The translations under genes were made by a program, and so were the position numbers. The notes below the pieces were generated by a model. That model did not search any database, was not told where the DNA came from, and saw only the letters and a list, made by a program, of their open reading frames with translations. Below, one piece after another: positions 8,534 to 17,656 of a DNA stretch of 64,000 nt (position 1 is the first letter of the stretch; each line of letters starts with the position of its first letter). The DNA is from Chitinophagaceae bacterium. Its GTDB lineage: Bacteria; Bacteroidota; Bacteroidia; Chitinophagales; Chitinophagaceae. The stretch spans positions 54,684 through 118,683 of the forward strand of contig JANWIJ010000006.1 in NCBI GenBank assembly GCA_025449935.1. The letters are read 5' to 3'.

Positions 8534-9922
8534 ATGTCTTTGGAACTGGAACAACTTACCTTACAGGAACAATTTGAAGCGGTCATCAAAACAGAAGATA
8601 AGCTCCAGATCAGGAATTTCCTGGACGACCAGAATATCAGCGATGTGGCCGACCTGGTATATGAATACCCGGAATATGAAGGTAATATTATCGCTCATAT
8701 GTCGGTACACCGCGCCGCCAGCGTGTTTAAGATCCTGGATCTCTCTACCCAAAAAACAATTATCCATGAGTTACCTGCCAATACAACCGCGTCGCTGCTG
8801 AATGAACTGCCACCTGATGACCGGACCGATTTCCTGGAGGAATTGCCCAGTAACGTGGTCAGGGAATTAATTAAACTGCTGGACCCGGAGGAAAGAAAGA
8901 TTACGTTATCTCTGCTGGGTTACCCCGAAAACAGCATTGGACGGCTTATGACGCCTGATTATGTATATGTCTACCCTGATAATACCATTGAAGAAGTATT
9001 TGCCACGATCCGGAAATACGGAAAGGACAGTGAAACTATCAATGTTATTTATGTCATCAATAATAAAGGAGAATTGCTCGATGATATCCGCATCCGGGAT
9101 TTTATCTTAAATACGCCTGACAGAAAAGTGGCGGAACTGATGGATGACCGCTTTATTGCCCTTCACCCCGAAGACGACCAGGAGACAGCAGCTGATGTTT
9201 TTAAAATGAATAACCGGGTCGCTTTACCGGTAATCAGCAAAAGCAATAAACTCCTTGGTATCATCACCATTGACGATATTCTATGGGTAGCCAGTGAAGA
9301 ATTCAGTGAAGACATGCAAAAAATGGGTGGCACGGCCGCTCTTGAAGAGCCCTACCTGGATGTTCCACTTTTAAAATTGTATAAAAAAAGAATTGTCTGG
9401 CTGATCATTCTTTTTGTTGGTGAAACACTCACGATTGCTGCCATGTCCAGTTTCCAGGAAACGCTGGAACAGGTGCTTGTGTTATCAACATTCATCCCGC
9501 TGATTATTTCAAGCGGGGGCAACAGTGGTTCACAGGCAGCTACCCTCATCATCCAGGCACTGGCACTGGGTGAAATAACTGTAAAGGATTGGTGGCAGAT
9601 TGCAGGCCGGGAGATTTTCTCAGGTCTTTTAATGGGCATAACCCTGGGCATATTTGGTTTTTTTATCATTTACGGGGGTCATCATTTTTTTGGGTTATTT
9701 GGCGAGCATTTTATCCGGATTGGGTTTGCAATCGGTACGGCCGTTATCGGGGTGGTAACCTGGGGTACCATTATGGGGTCTATGCTGCCGCTATTATTAA
9801 AAAAACTTGGGGCTGACCCAGCCACTTCCTCGACCCCTTTTATCGCCACCCTGGTGGATGTGACAGGCCTGCTTATTTATTTTGGTACCGCTTTCCTGCT
9901 CCTGAAAGGGGTGTTACTTTAA
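8534..9922 (+). CDS. mgtE: Magnesium transporter MgtE
   Basis: Mg2+ channel/transporter of 462 residues. Domain order is an N-terminal helical superhelix (about 20-130, with ELPPDDRTDFLEELP), a CBS pair (about 135-260, from RLMTPDYVYVYP to LGIITIDDILW) and five membrane helices (about 285-460). The pore signature SSGGNSGSQAATLIIQALAL spans about 322-341. The cytosolic N and CBS domains gate the pore according to cell Mg2+. No M-box-like leader is visible; a -7 box lies almost on the start codon. Confidence 0.96.
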   Translation: MSLELEQLTLQEQFEAVIKTEDKLQIRNFLDDQNISDVADLVYEYPEYEGNIIAHMSVHRAASVFKILDLSTQKTIIHELPANTTASLLNELPPDDRTDFLEELPSNVVRELIKLLDPEERKITLSLLGYPENSIGRLMTPDYVYVYPDNTIEEVFATIRKYGKDSETINVIYVINNKGELLDDIRIRDFILNTPDRKVAELMDDRFIALHPEDDQETAADVFKMNNRVALPVISKSNKLLGIITIDDILWVASEEFSEDMQKMGGTAALEEPYLDVPLLKLYKKRIVWLIILFVGETLTIAAMSSFQETLEQVLVLSTFIPLIISSGGNSGSQAATLIIQALALGEITVKDWWQIAGREIFSGLLMGITLGIFGFFIIYGGHHFFGLFGEHFIRIGFAIGTAVIGVVTWGTIMGSMLPLLLKKLGADPATSSTPFIATLVDVTGLLIYFGTAFLLLKGVLL

Positions 9923-10045
9923 GCGGGCCATCATGTTTCCCGGTTTTTGGGCATCTCCCTAATTTTCCTGATTTTAGTAGTCTGCAACCTTCAACCGTTT
10001 GCATGTTTTGAAATCAATAACTTTACCGCAATAAACTATAAATCA

Positions 10046-11881
10046 ATGTGTGGAATTGTTGGATATACCGGGCCGAGGGAAGCGTACCCCATTATCATCA
10101 AAGGATTAAAACGGCTCGAATACCGGGGCTATGACAGCACCGGGGTTGCCCTCCAGAACGGCGGTCTGAAGATCTATAAGAAAAAAGGCAAAGTAGCCGA
10201 ACTGGAAGAAAATATTGTAGGCAAAGACCTGCATGCCCATGCAGGCATTGGTCATACCCGGTGGGCAACCCATGGCGAACCCAGTGATCTCAATGCACAC
10301 CCCCACCGCTCATCGAGTGGCAAATTAGCCATGATCCATAATGGTATTATTGAAAACTACAACCAGTTAAAACAGGAACTCACCAATAAAGGTTACAGCT
10401 TCACCAGCGAAACAGACACGGAAGTCCTGCTGAATTTCATTGAAGAAATTAAAAAAAATAATCAGTGTGACCTCGAAGAAGCGGTACGGATTGCGTTAAA
10501 AAGAGTTACCGGCGCTTACGTGATTTTATTGCTGGATGAAGAAAAACCGGATACCATCATCGCCGCCCGCAAAGGAAGTCCACTGGTAATTGGGATTGGG
10601 AAAGGAGAACATTTTTTGGGTTCCGATGCTTCGCCCATGCTGGAATACACCAAAGAAGTGGTATACGTCAACGATTATGAACTGGCTATTATTAAACCAG
10701 ACGAACTGATCCTGAAAAACCTGGGGAATGAAAAGATCACTCCCTATGTCCAAAAACTTGACCTCGAACTGGCAGCTATCGAAAAGGGCGGTTACGATCA
10801 CTTCATGCTGAAAGAAATTTTTGAGCAACCCCAGTCAATTTATGATTGCCTCCGGGGTAGACTGGATGCTGCAGAAGGCACCATCACAATGAGTGGAATT
10901 CAGCAGTATGCTGAACAGATAGTAAAAGCCAGCCGGATCGTTATGGTTGCCTGTGGTACCAGCTGGCATGCAGGCCTTGTGGCAGAGTATATTTTTGAAG
11001 AATTATGCCGCATCAACGTGGAGGTTGAATACGCCTCCGAGTTTCGTTACAGGAACCCCGTAATCAATAAAGGCGATGTGATCATCGCTATTTCACAAAG
11101 CGGGGAAACAGCTGATACGCTGGTAGCCATTGAAAACGCCAAAGCAAAAGGAGCAATAATACTGGGCGTGGTGAATGTGGTTGGCTCATCCATTGCCCGT
11201 ACAAGTCATGCCGGCGCCTATACCCATGCCGGGCCTGAAATTGGTGTGGCCAGTACAAAAGCTTTTACTGCACAACTGGTTGTACTTACCATGATCGCTT
11301 TAAAGATCGGTTATATAAAAGGCACCATCTCGCAGGAACGCTACAACAAACTACTGAATGAGCTGCAGGAAATACCGGAAAAAGTTGCCTGGACGCTAAA
11401 TCACAGCGATTCCATCAAGGCCCTGGCGGAAAAATACAAGAATGCCCATGATTTTCTCTACCTCGGAAGAGGTTATAACTTCCCGGTTGCGCTGGAAGGA
11501 GCCCTGAAACTGAAGGAGATCTCTTATATCCACGCAGAAGGATACCCGGCTGCTGAGATGAAACACGGACCCATTGCACTCGTGGATGAGAACCTCCCGG
11601 TTGTTTTTGTAGCTACCAGGGATGCCTATCATGAAAAAGTAGTGAGCAATATGCAGGAAATAAAAGCCCGGAAAGGAAAAGTAATTTCCGTGATCACCGA
11701 AGGTGATGAAGTATCAACAAACCTTTCTGATGATATCATGGTCGTTCCGGAAGCGGATGAGATACTGGCACCGATACTCAGTGTGGTCCCTTTGCAGTTG
11801 CTGGCCTATTATATCGGGATAGCAAAGGGTTGTGATGTTGACAAACCCAGGAATCTTGCCAAAAGCGTGACGGTAGAGTAA
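10046..11881 (+). CDS. glmS: Glutamine--fructose-6-phosphate aminotransferase (isomerizing)
   Basis: Makes glucosamine-6-phosphate from fructose-6-phosphate and glutamine, the first step to UDP-GlcNAc for peptidoglycan and LPS. The start at 10046 puts Cys directly after Met (MCGIVGYTG), as needed for the N-terminal nucleophile glutaminase; an in-frame ATG at 9947 would bury it behind a hydrophobic tail and is rejected. Two SIS domains follow (from about 290), with CGTSWHAG, SQSGETADT and the C-terminal DKPRNLAKSVTVE. Length 611 is standard. No glmS ribozyme is seen upstream. The DUF4954 gene follows after 20 bases. Confidence 0.97.
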   Translation: MCGIVGYTGPREAYPIIIKGLKRLEYRGYDSTGVALQNGGLKIYKKKGKVAELEENIVGKDLHAHAGIGHTRWATHGEPSDLNAHPHRSSSGKLAMIHNGIIENYNQLKQELTNKGYSFTSETDTEVLLNFIEEIKKNNQCDLEEAVRIALKRVTGAYVILLLDEEKPDTIIAARKGSPLVIGIGKGEHFLGSDASPMLEYTKEVVYVNDYELAIIKPDELILKNLGNEKITPYVQKLDLELAAIEKGGYDHFMLKEIFEQPQSIYDCLRGRLDAAEGTITMSGIQQYAEQIVKASRIVMVACGTSWHAGLVAEYIFEELCRINVEVEYASEFRYRNPVINKGDVIIAISQSGETADTLVAIENAKAKGAIILGVVNVVGSSIARTSHAGAYTHAGPEIGVASTKAFTAQLVVLTMIALKIGYIKGTISQERYNKLLNELQEIPEKVAWTLNHSDSIKALAEKYKNAHDFLYLGRGYNFPVALEGALKLKEISYIHAEGYPAAEMKHGPIALVDENLPVVFVATRDAYHEKVVSNMQEIKARKGKVISVITEGDEVSTNLSDDIMVVPEADEILAPILSVVPLQLLAYYIGIAKGCDVDKPRNLAKSVTVE

Positions 11882-11901
11882 TCTAAAATTCATCCCGTTC
11901 A

Positions 11902-14112
11902 ATGAATCACATAAATAAAAAACCTGTCTCCTCCCTCGGGTATGGTTTTATAGAAAAAAAATATATCCCAAAGGGTAAGAATGAATATTACCTTCGAAAT
12001 CTCCAGAACAGAAGTGGTATAAAATACCGCAAACTCACCGCGACCGAGATAAAAATACTTACCCGCCATGCAAACACTTCGGATGACTGGGATAAGGTCC
12101 TGGTAGCGGATCCGTTTGATCCTAAACTCGTAAGGAACTGTTCCTTCTTTGGTCTTGTACGTATTGGGCGGCTACAGCCCTATTCGCATGAGTTCAATAA
12201 CATACGGATGCCGGTTGGCATTTATAACAGCCGGATCATCAGTTGTGATATCGGGGACAATGTGGTGATCGATAATATTAATTTTATGAGTCATTACATC
12301 ATTGGAAATGATGTGATCCTGGTAAATATCAATGAACTGGCCACAACGGATCATTCCAAATTCGGGAATGGTGTATTAAAGGAGGGAGAAAGCGAGTCCG
12401 TGCGGGTATGGATGGAAATATGCAATGAGAATGGGGGGCGTAGTGTTTTGCCTTTTAATGGCATGCTGACAGGCGATGCCTGGCTCTGGTCTAAGTACCG
12501 GGATGACGAAAAATTATTAGAAAGATTCAAAGCATTTACCGATAAACGGTTTGATACCAAACGAGGTTATTACGGAAAAATCGGCGACAGGACGGTGATT
12601 AAAAACAGCCGGATCATCAAAGATGTCTGGGTCGGGAGTGATGCTTACATCAAAGGAGCCAATAAACTAAAGAACCTTACTATCAATTCCTCTCCCGGCG
12701 CCAAATCACAGATTGGTGAAGGTTGTGAGCTTGTCAATGGCATAGTGGGATCCGGGTGCCGTATTTTTTACGGGGTAAAAGCCGTGCGGTTTATTCTCGG
12801 AACAAATTCGCAATTGAAATACGGCGCAAGACTTATCAACTCTTTCCTGGGAGAAAACTCTACGATTTCCTGCTGCGAAGTGCTGAACTCGCTCATTTTC
12901 CCGGCACATGAGCAGCACCACAATAATTCTTTCTTATGTGCTTCCGTTGTTTTGGGGCAAAGCAACATGGCAGCGGGTGCAACGATCGGCTCCAATCATA
13001 ATTCCAGGAGCGCTGATGGAGAAATCATTGCTGGCCGGGGATTCTGGCCAGGGCTTTGCGTAAGCCTGAAGCACAATTCAAAATTTGCCTCCTTTACCCT
13101 GATAGCCAAAGGCGATTTTCCGGCTGAACTGAATATCCCTGTTCCTTTTTCCCTGGTCAGTAATGAAGTTCACAAGGACCAGTTAACCGTAATGCCAGCC
13201 TATTGGTTTATGTACAACATGTATGCCCTGGCCCGCAATGCAGGCAAGTATGTGACCCGTGATAAACGGGAAGACAAAACCCAGGTAATTGAATATGATT
13301 TCCTGGCCCCCGACAGCGTCAATGAAATATTCGTTGCGCTTGATTTGCTAAAGACAGCCACTGCAAAAGCTTATGCAAAAAAAAATAAGGAAATCATACC
13401 CGAAAGAAAACTGGTAAGAACCGGTGAGTCTCTATTGGAAACCAAAACAGCAGGAATAAACCAGCTTGACATCCTGGGAGAAGGATTTGAAAACAGCCAG
13501 CGGAGAATTCAACTGGTAAAAGTGCCGGAAGCCTACCGCATATTTAAGGAACTGATCGTTTTTTATGGTGTGTCCCAGCTTATGAATTTCATCGGGCAAA
13601 ATAAGATACAATCCTGGCAGAGACTGCAGTCCCTGCTGCCCGCTGCCCCATTGAGGAATACGTGGAAAAATATCGGGGGTCAACTGGTGCCTGAATCATC
13701 TATTAATACCCTGGTCCGTCATATCCGTTCAGGGAAAATAACCGGCTGGGATGAAGTGCACGGGTTCTACAGCAAAAAAAGCCATGCATATTACACGGAA
13801 AAATTCCAGCACTCTTTTGCATCCCTGTTGGAAATTTTGAAACTGTCCCCAAAAAAATTTAATAAAAAGATTTTCGCCGGTCTGCTGGTGCAGGCTATCT
13901 CCACCAAAAAATGGATGACCGAATCCATCTATGACTCCAGGGCCAAGGATTATGAAAACCCGTTCAGGCAAATGGTATATGACACAAAGGCTGAAATGGA
14001 AAAGGTAACCGGCAAATTAAAGGACAATAGTTTTATTTTACAGCAACAGGAAGAGGCAGCTGAATTTATACATAAAGCGGAAGCCCTTCTGCGGCTTTTT
14101 GGAAATCCATAA
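11902..14112 (+). CDS. DUF4954-family protein, hexapeptide beta-helix, function unknown
   Basis: A 736-residue protein of the DUF4954 type found in Bacteroidota. The first two thirds read as irregular left-handed beta-helix turns: NCSFFGLVRIGRL, SRIISCDIGDNVVI, GKIGDRTVIKNSRIIKDVWVG, NGIVGSGCRIFYGVKAV and GAATIG-like SNMAAGATIGSNHNSR. Such turns usually form sugar-nucleotide acyl- or nucleotidyltransferase domains. The last third (about 500-736) is helical and charged, without a motif I know. It has no signal peptide. Tight coupling behind glmS (20-base gap) points to amino-sugar or envelope precursor metabolism, but that is inference. Confidence 0.85.
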   Translation: MNHINKKPVSSLGYGFIEKKYIPKGKNEYYLRNLQNRSGIKYRKLTATEIKILTRHANTSDDWDKVLVADPFDPKLVRNCSFFGLVRIGRLQPYSHEFNNIRMPVGIYNSRIISCDIGDNVVIDNINFMSHYIIGNDVILVNINELATTDHSKFGNGVLKEGESESVRVWMEICNENGGRSVLPFNGMLTGDAWLWSKYRDDEKLLERFKAFTDKRFDTKRGYYGKIGDRTVIKNSRIIKDVWVGSDAYIKGANKLKNLTINSSPGAKSQIGEGCELVNGIVGSGCRIFYGVKAVRFILGTNSQLKYGARLINSFLGENSTISCCEVLNSLIFPAHEQHHNNSFLCASVVLGQSNMAAGATIGSNHNSRSADGEIIAGRGFWPGLCVSLKHNSKFASFTLIAKGDFPAELNIPVPFSLVSNEVHKDQLTVMPAYWFMYNMYALARNAGKYVTRDKREDKTQVIEYDFLAPDSVNEIFVALDLLKTATAKAYAKKNKEIIPERKLVRTGESLLETKTAGINQLDILGEGFENSQRRIQLVKVPEAYRIFKELIVFYGVSQLMNFIGQNKIQSWQRLQSLLPAAPLRNTWKNIGGQLVPESSINTLVRHIRSGKITGWDEVHGFYSKKSHAYYTEKFQHSFASLLEILKLSPKKFNKKIFAGLLVQAISTKKWMTESIYDSRAKDYENPFRQMVYDTKAEMEKVTGKLKDNSFILQQQEEAAEFIHKAEALLRLFGNP

Positions 14113-14133
14113 AAAAACCGGTGAGACTCACCG
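14111..14133 (-). terminator. Terminator of the small 11-mer-repeat lipoprotein gene
   Basis: Read on the minus strand, a CGGTGA/TCACCG stem with a 3-base loop is followed by GG and seven T residues. A second copy of CGGTGAG/CTCACCG at 14141-14147 can form a competing 7-bp hairpin with a 7-base loop. It also lies just past the DUF4954 stop codon. Confidence 0.65.
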
Positions 14134-14158
14134 TGCGCTTCGGTGAGGTCCGTGGGGA

Positions 14159-14368
14159 TTACATCCCTGGTTTAGCTGAATCAGCGCTATTGTTCATTTT
14201 ATTTTTGGCGGAATCAACCACGTGATCAATGGTATTTTTTGCAGAATCAACAACATCGTCTATGACATTTATAGCAGCGTCTTTTGTTTCTCCAGATTTT
14301 TTTCCCGGGCTGCTGTTACAGGATGCGATGAAACAGGCGATGAGAACTAAAGTGAATACTTTTTTCAT
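14159..14368 (-). CDS. Small lipoprotein with 11-residue repeats
   Basis: A 69-residue protein with signal peptide and lipobox FIASC (Cys17). The mature part holds three near-repeats of 11 residues: VIDDVVDSAKN, TIDHVVDSAKN and KMNNSADSAKP. Such 11-mer amphipathic repeats resemble LEA-type and YtxH-like stress proteins, which form helices on membranes or on drying; that link is by pattern only. It has its own terminator downstream and lies between convergent DUF4954 and the der gene upstream on the same strand (53-base gap). Confidence 0.8.
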   Translation of the reverse strand: MKKVFTLVLIACFIASCNSSPGKKSGETKDAAINVIDDVVDSAKNTIDHVVDSAKNKMNNSADSAKPGM

Positions 14369-14421
14369 CTGTACGTGGATTTTAGTTGAGCATTAATAAA
14401 TCAGGGGGAAAATCAGTTTAT

Positions 14422-15735
14422 TTATTTTTTCCTGAAAAAGATCCGTATGGGCACACCGGTGAGGTCAAAATTCTCTCTCAGCTGATTCTCCAGGTAATTT
14501 TTATAAGGCTGCTTGATGTCATCCGGGAAATTGCAGAAAAAAGCAAAGGAAGGAACCGCCGTCGGTAATTGAGTAATGAATTTTATTTTAATGGGATTAC
14601 CCCTGACCACAGGCGGATTGTATGACTGTATAGCTTTCAGCATTATATCATTCAGCGATGATGTCGGGATTTTACGTAGCCGGTTCTCATAAACTTCAAG
14701 CCCTATTTCAATCGCTTTAAATATCCTGGTCTTTTCTTTCGCTGACACAAAAAGTATCGGTACATCGTTGAACGGCGCAAATTTTTTCTTTAACGTGGCC
14801 TCATAGTCTTTTGCTGTATTGGTTTCCTTCGACACAAGATCCCACTTATTAACCAACACCACAATTCCTTTGCCTTTCTTGGCAGCCAGGCTGAAAATGT
14901 TCAGGTCCTGGGCAGCCATGCCCTTTTCCGCATCGATCAGGATAAGGCAAACATCAGCTTCGTCCATCGCTTTAATAGCACGGATAACTGAATAGAATTC
15001 AAGGTCCTCATGCACTTTGGCTTTTCGCCTGATCCCGGCCGTATCAATCAGGATGAATTCTTTCTGGAAAAGATTATAGTGCGTGTGTATGGTATCGCGG
15101 GTGGTTCCTGCTATTTCGCTGACAATTGTTCTTTCTTCTCCTACCAGGGCATTAAGCAGGGAAGATTTCCCGGTATTGGGCTGGCCAATGATGGCAAACT
15201 TGGGTAAAGCAGCCATTTCCAGGGTTTCCGCAGAAGCATCTTCAGTAATGAGTTCGGCAACAGCGTCCAGCAACTCGCCGGTGCCGCTGCCACTGGCCGC
15301 GGCTATAAAAAAAACCTGATCAAAACCCATGCTGTAAAATTCTGAAGCCTCCAGCAACCTTTCGTTATTATCAACCTTATTGACAACCAGGAAAACAGGT
15401 TTGGTGCTCCGGCGCAACACTTGCGCCATGGAATCATCAAGCGCTGTTATACCGGTTGCGGCATCTGTCATGAATATGATGGCATTAGCTTCTTCGACAG
15501 CGACCAGCACCTGCTTGGCAATTTCTTTTTCAAAAATATCTTCACTCCCGGAAACAAAACCGCCCGTATCAATTACGTTATAGGTTTTACCATTCCAGTC
15601 AGTAACGCCATACTGCCTGTCCCGGGTAACACCGCTGGTATCGTCTACGATCGCTTTCCGCTGTTCCAGTAAGCGGTTAAACAGCGTGCTCTTTCCTACA
15701 TTCGGTCTTCCTACTATGGCAACGGTAAATGACAT
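14422..15735 (-). CDS. der: GTPase Der (EngA), ribosome assembly
   Basis: Double GTPase of 437 residues required for 50S subunit maturation. First G domain: GRPNVGKST (about 8-16), DTGG and NKVD; second G domain: GQPNTGKSS (about 183-191), DTAG and NKWD. A C-terminal KH-like domain follows, ending in GVPIRIFFRKK. It lies 10 bases downstream of era in the same operon, so two ribosome-assembly GTPases are coexpressed. Confidence 0.97.
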   Translation of the reverse strand: MSFTVAIVGRPNVGKSTLFNRLLEQRKAIVDDTSGVTRDRQYGVTDWNGKTYNVIDTGGFVSGSEDIFEKEIAKQVLVAVEEANAIIFMTDAATGITALDDSMAQVLRRSTKPVFLVVNKVDNNERLLEASEFYSMGFDQVFFIAAASGSGTGELLDAVAELITEDASAETLEMAALPKFAIIGQPNTGKSSLLNALVGEERTIVSEIAGTTRDTIHTHYNLFQKEFILIDTAGIRRKAKVHEDLEFYSVIRAIKAMDEADVCLILIDAEKGMAAQDLNIFSLAAKKGKGIVVLVNKWDLVSKETNTAKDYEATLKKKFAPFNDVPILFVSAKEKTRIFKAIEIGLEVYENRLRKIPTSSLNDIMLKAIQSYNPPVVRGNPIKIKFITQLPTAVPSFAFFCNFPDDIKQPYKNYLENQLRENFDLTGVPIRIFFRKK

Positions 15736-15745
15736 AAATTTTCAA

Positions 15746-16612
15746 TTAATAACCATACTCTTTTAACTGCAACTCGTTCTCCCGCCACTTTGGTTTCACT
15801 TTTACAAATAACTCCAAAAACACTTTCCGGTCAATAAATGCTTCAATATCCTTCCGCGCACCTGTTCCGATCTTTTTGATCATCGATCCTTTGTCCCCGA
15901 TTAATATGGCTTTTTGTGTTTCACGGTGAACGATAATATCGGCCACTATTTTAACCAGCGTTGTTTTTTCCTGGTATTCTCTTACCAGCACAGCCGTGTG
16001 ATAGGGTATCTCATCTTCGGCCAGTTCATAAATTTTTTCACGAATCAGCTCGCTGACAAAAAACCGTGTATTGAGGTCACTGATATTCTCCCCGTCATAA
16101 AAAGGTTGGCCTTCCGGTAAATACTCCAGGAAAGCATTGATCAGTTTCTTCTTATTGATCCCTGACAAAGCAGAAACTGTGATGACTTTTTTACAATAGC
16201 TTCTCCCGGAAAAAAATGCAATTCCTTCCTTTATTTTCTCTTCGCTGGCAAGATCAATCTTATTGAGGACCACGACAGCCGGCACTTTTAGTCTTAGTGC
16301 AGTAAAGATTTCATCACATTCCTGCCAGTTTTCTTTAATATCCACCAATAGTAATGCAACATCTGCATCTTCCAGAGCGCCTTTAACGGCCTGCATCATC
16401 TTTTCATGCAGTTTGTATTTGGGTTCGATAATACCCGGCGTGTCTGAAAATATGACCTGGTAATCCTTTTCCGTCAGTATCCCTTTAATACGGTGCCGTG
16501 TCGTTTGAACTTTGTGGGATACTATTGCCAGTTTCTCTCCCATCAGGGCATTAAGCAGCGTACTCTTACCCGCATTGGGCCGGCCAAATATGTTTATAAA
16601 TCCTGATTTCAT
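15746..16612 (-). CDS. era: GTPase Era, 16S rRNA maturation
   Basis: GTPase of 288 residues that binds the 3' end of 16S rRNA during 30S assembly. G motifs are GRPNAGKST (about 9-17), DTPG and NKID; the C-terminal KH domain has the GDKGSMIKKIGTGARKDIE loop (about 240-258). It is the first gene of the era-der pair. The upstream tRNA-fMet transcript is separated from it by a strong terminator, so era should have its own promoter, which I could not identify. Confidence 0.97.
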   Translation of the reverse strand: MKSGFINIFGRPNAGKSTLLNALMGEKLAIVSHKVQTTRHRIKGILTEKDYQVIFSDTPGIIEPKYKLHEKMMQAVKGALEDADVALLLVDIKENWQECDEIFTALRLKVPAVVVLNKIDLASEEKIKEGIAFFSGRSYCKKVITVSALSGINKKKLINAFLEYLPEGQPFYDGENISDLNTRFFVSELIREKIYELAEDEIPYHTAVLVREYQEKTTLVKIVADIIVHRETQKAILIGDKGSMIKKIGTGARKDIEAFIDRKVFLELFVKVKPKWRENELQLKEYGY

Positions 16613-16702
16613 TGAATAACCTGAAGATGCACACTTCGGGCAGCAAGAATGGAGGAGGTGATCAATCTTTGCCAGTTGATGTGCAACTGTTTGGGAAAAT
16701 TT

Positions 16703-16740
16703 AAAAAAGCCATCCCGCCGATTTTGCCGGGATGGCTTTT
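16703..16740 (-). terminator. Rho-independent terminator of tRNA-fMet
   Basis: Stem AAGCCATCCCG with CGGGATGGCTT (11 bp, 10-base loop), flanked by T tracts on both strands. On the minus strand it follows the tRNA 3' end by 5 bases and runs into six T residues, isolating the tRNA from era. Confidence 0.9.
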
Positions 16741-16744
16741 CTTG

Positions 16745-16816
<72 letters not shown>

Positions 16817-16827
16817 ATGTTGAGGCG

Positions 16828-16858
16828 CAAAGGTAACGGTATATGGGATACTTTCCAA
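16828..16858 (-). promoter_or_regulatory. Promoter of tRNA-fMet
   Basis: On the minus strand TTG (16858-16856), 20 bases, then TACCTTTG (16835-16828). This is the Bacteroidota -33/-7 form; transcription would start near 16822, six bases before the tRNA 5' end. The -33 element abuts the T tract of the GIN terminator. Confidence 0.8.
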
Positions 16859-16886
16859 GAAAAAACGTCCCGGCAATCCGGAACGC
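16859..16886 (-). terminator. Terminator of the GIN-domain gene pair
   Basis: On the minus strand GCGTTCCGG-ATTG-CCGGGACGT (9 pairs, two of them G-U) followed by TTTTTC. It ends the GIN operon immediately before the tRNA promoter. Confidence 0.8.
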
Positions 16887-16910
16887 TTTCTTAAAATATA
16901 TCACGCCGTT

Positions 16911-17630
16911 TTATCCCTTGGAAACACTGCTCGAGCCACTGCTCCGGATATCCCTGATGACCCCATTTCCCTTGTACCTGATATCGCTGGCACCACTGGC
17001 CTGGGCGGATAACTCCTTGTTTACGGTAATCTTTATGTCACTGGCGCCCGAAGCCTTCACGTCACACACCTCAGTTGCCAGGTTATATCCTCTAAAACTG
17101 CTGGCGCCGCTGGCCTCGATGGTTACCTGGCCCGCCTGCCCGGTTACCGTCATATCGGAAGCACCACTAAGATCAATGTTTAATTTGTTCACCTCCAATT
17201 TGCCTTCTTTCAGGTCGCTGGCACCAGACTGGGTAATAGATAATACATCGGCTCTTAAAGTACCGGAAACAAATACATCACAGGCCCCGCTTATCCGTAA
17301 CTGATCAATATTCTTAAAGGATATGTAGGCTTTGAGTTTTTTGTTACCACTGTTCCATTTCCAGCCCTTGTTGTCTAATCCCACATGGAGTATCCCGTTC
17401 TTAACTTCTACTTTTATCATATCCCGGTCCTTTACGGTAGCTGCGCTGACCGCTACTGCTTCTTCATTACCCTGGCTCAGGTAAACATCAAACGCGCTTG
17501 ACACGTCGATGCCATGATAATTTTTTGCCTCCCTGATCTCGGCATTAGGATCATTGACTTTTTGGGCAGCCAGGGCAAATCCAAATAAAAAGGCCGTTGC
17601 AAACGTTGCAAACAATGCGATCTTTCTCAT
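16911..17630 (-). CDS. Exported GIN-domain protein (DUF2807), SGAS type
   Basis: A 239-residue secreted protein: signal peptide ending near AAQ, then one DUF2807 (head GIN) domain that folds as a beta-solenoid. The turns repeat the word SGAS or SGAC: RISGACD, TQSGASD, DLSGASD, EASGASS, KASGASD and QASGASD. Family members are surface or periplasmic proteins of unknown role, often called putative autotransporter adhesins. It follows its paralogue after 26 bases. The two proteins have identical length and aligned motifs, but different turn residues. Confidence 0.88.
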   Translation of the reverse strand: MRKIALFATFATAFLFGFALAAQKVNDPNAEIREAKNYHGIDVSSAFDVYLSQGNEEAVAVSAATVKDRDMIKVEVKNGILHVGLDNKGWKWNSGNKKLKAYISFKNIDQLRISGACDVFVSGTLRADVLSITQSGASDLKEGKLEVNKLNIDLSGASDMTVTGQAGQVTIEASGASSFRGYNLATEVCDVKASGASDIKITVNKELSAQASGASDIRYKGNGVIRDIRSSGSSSVSKG

Positions 17631-17656
17631 GGTTATATATTTTGTATTTATCTGTT

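Noticed and set aside
9947..10045. Hydrophobic N-terminal extension of glmS
   Set aside because: It would place residues before the Cys that must become the N-terminal nucleophile, abolishing the glutaminase.
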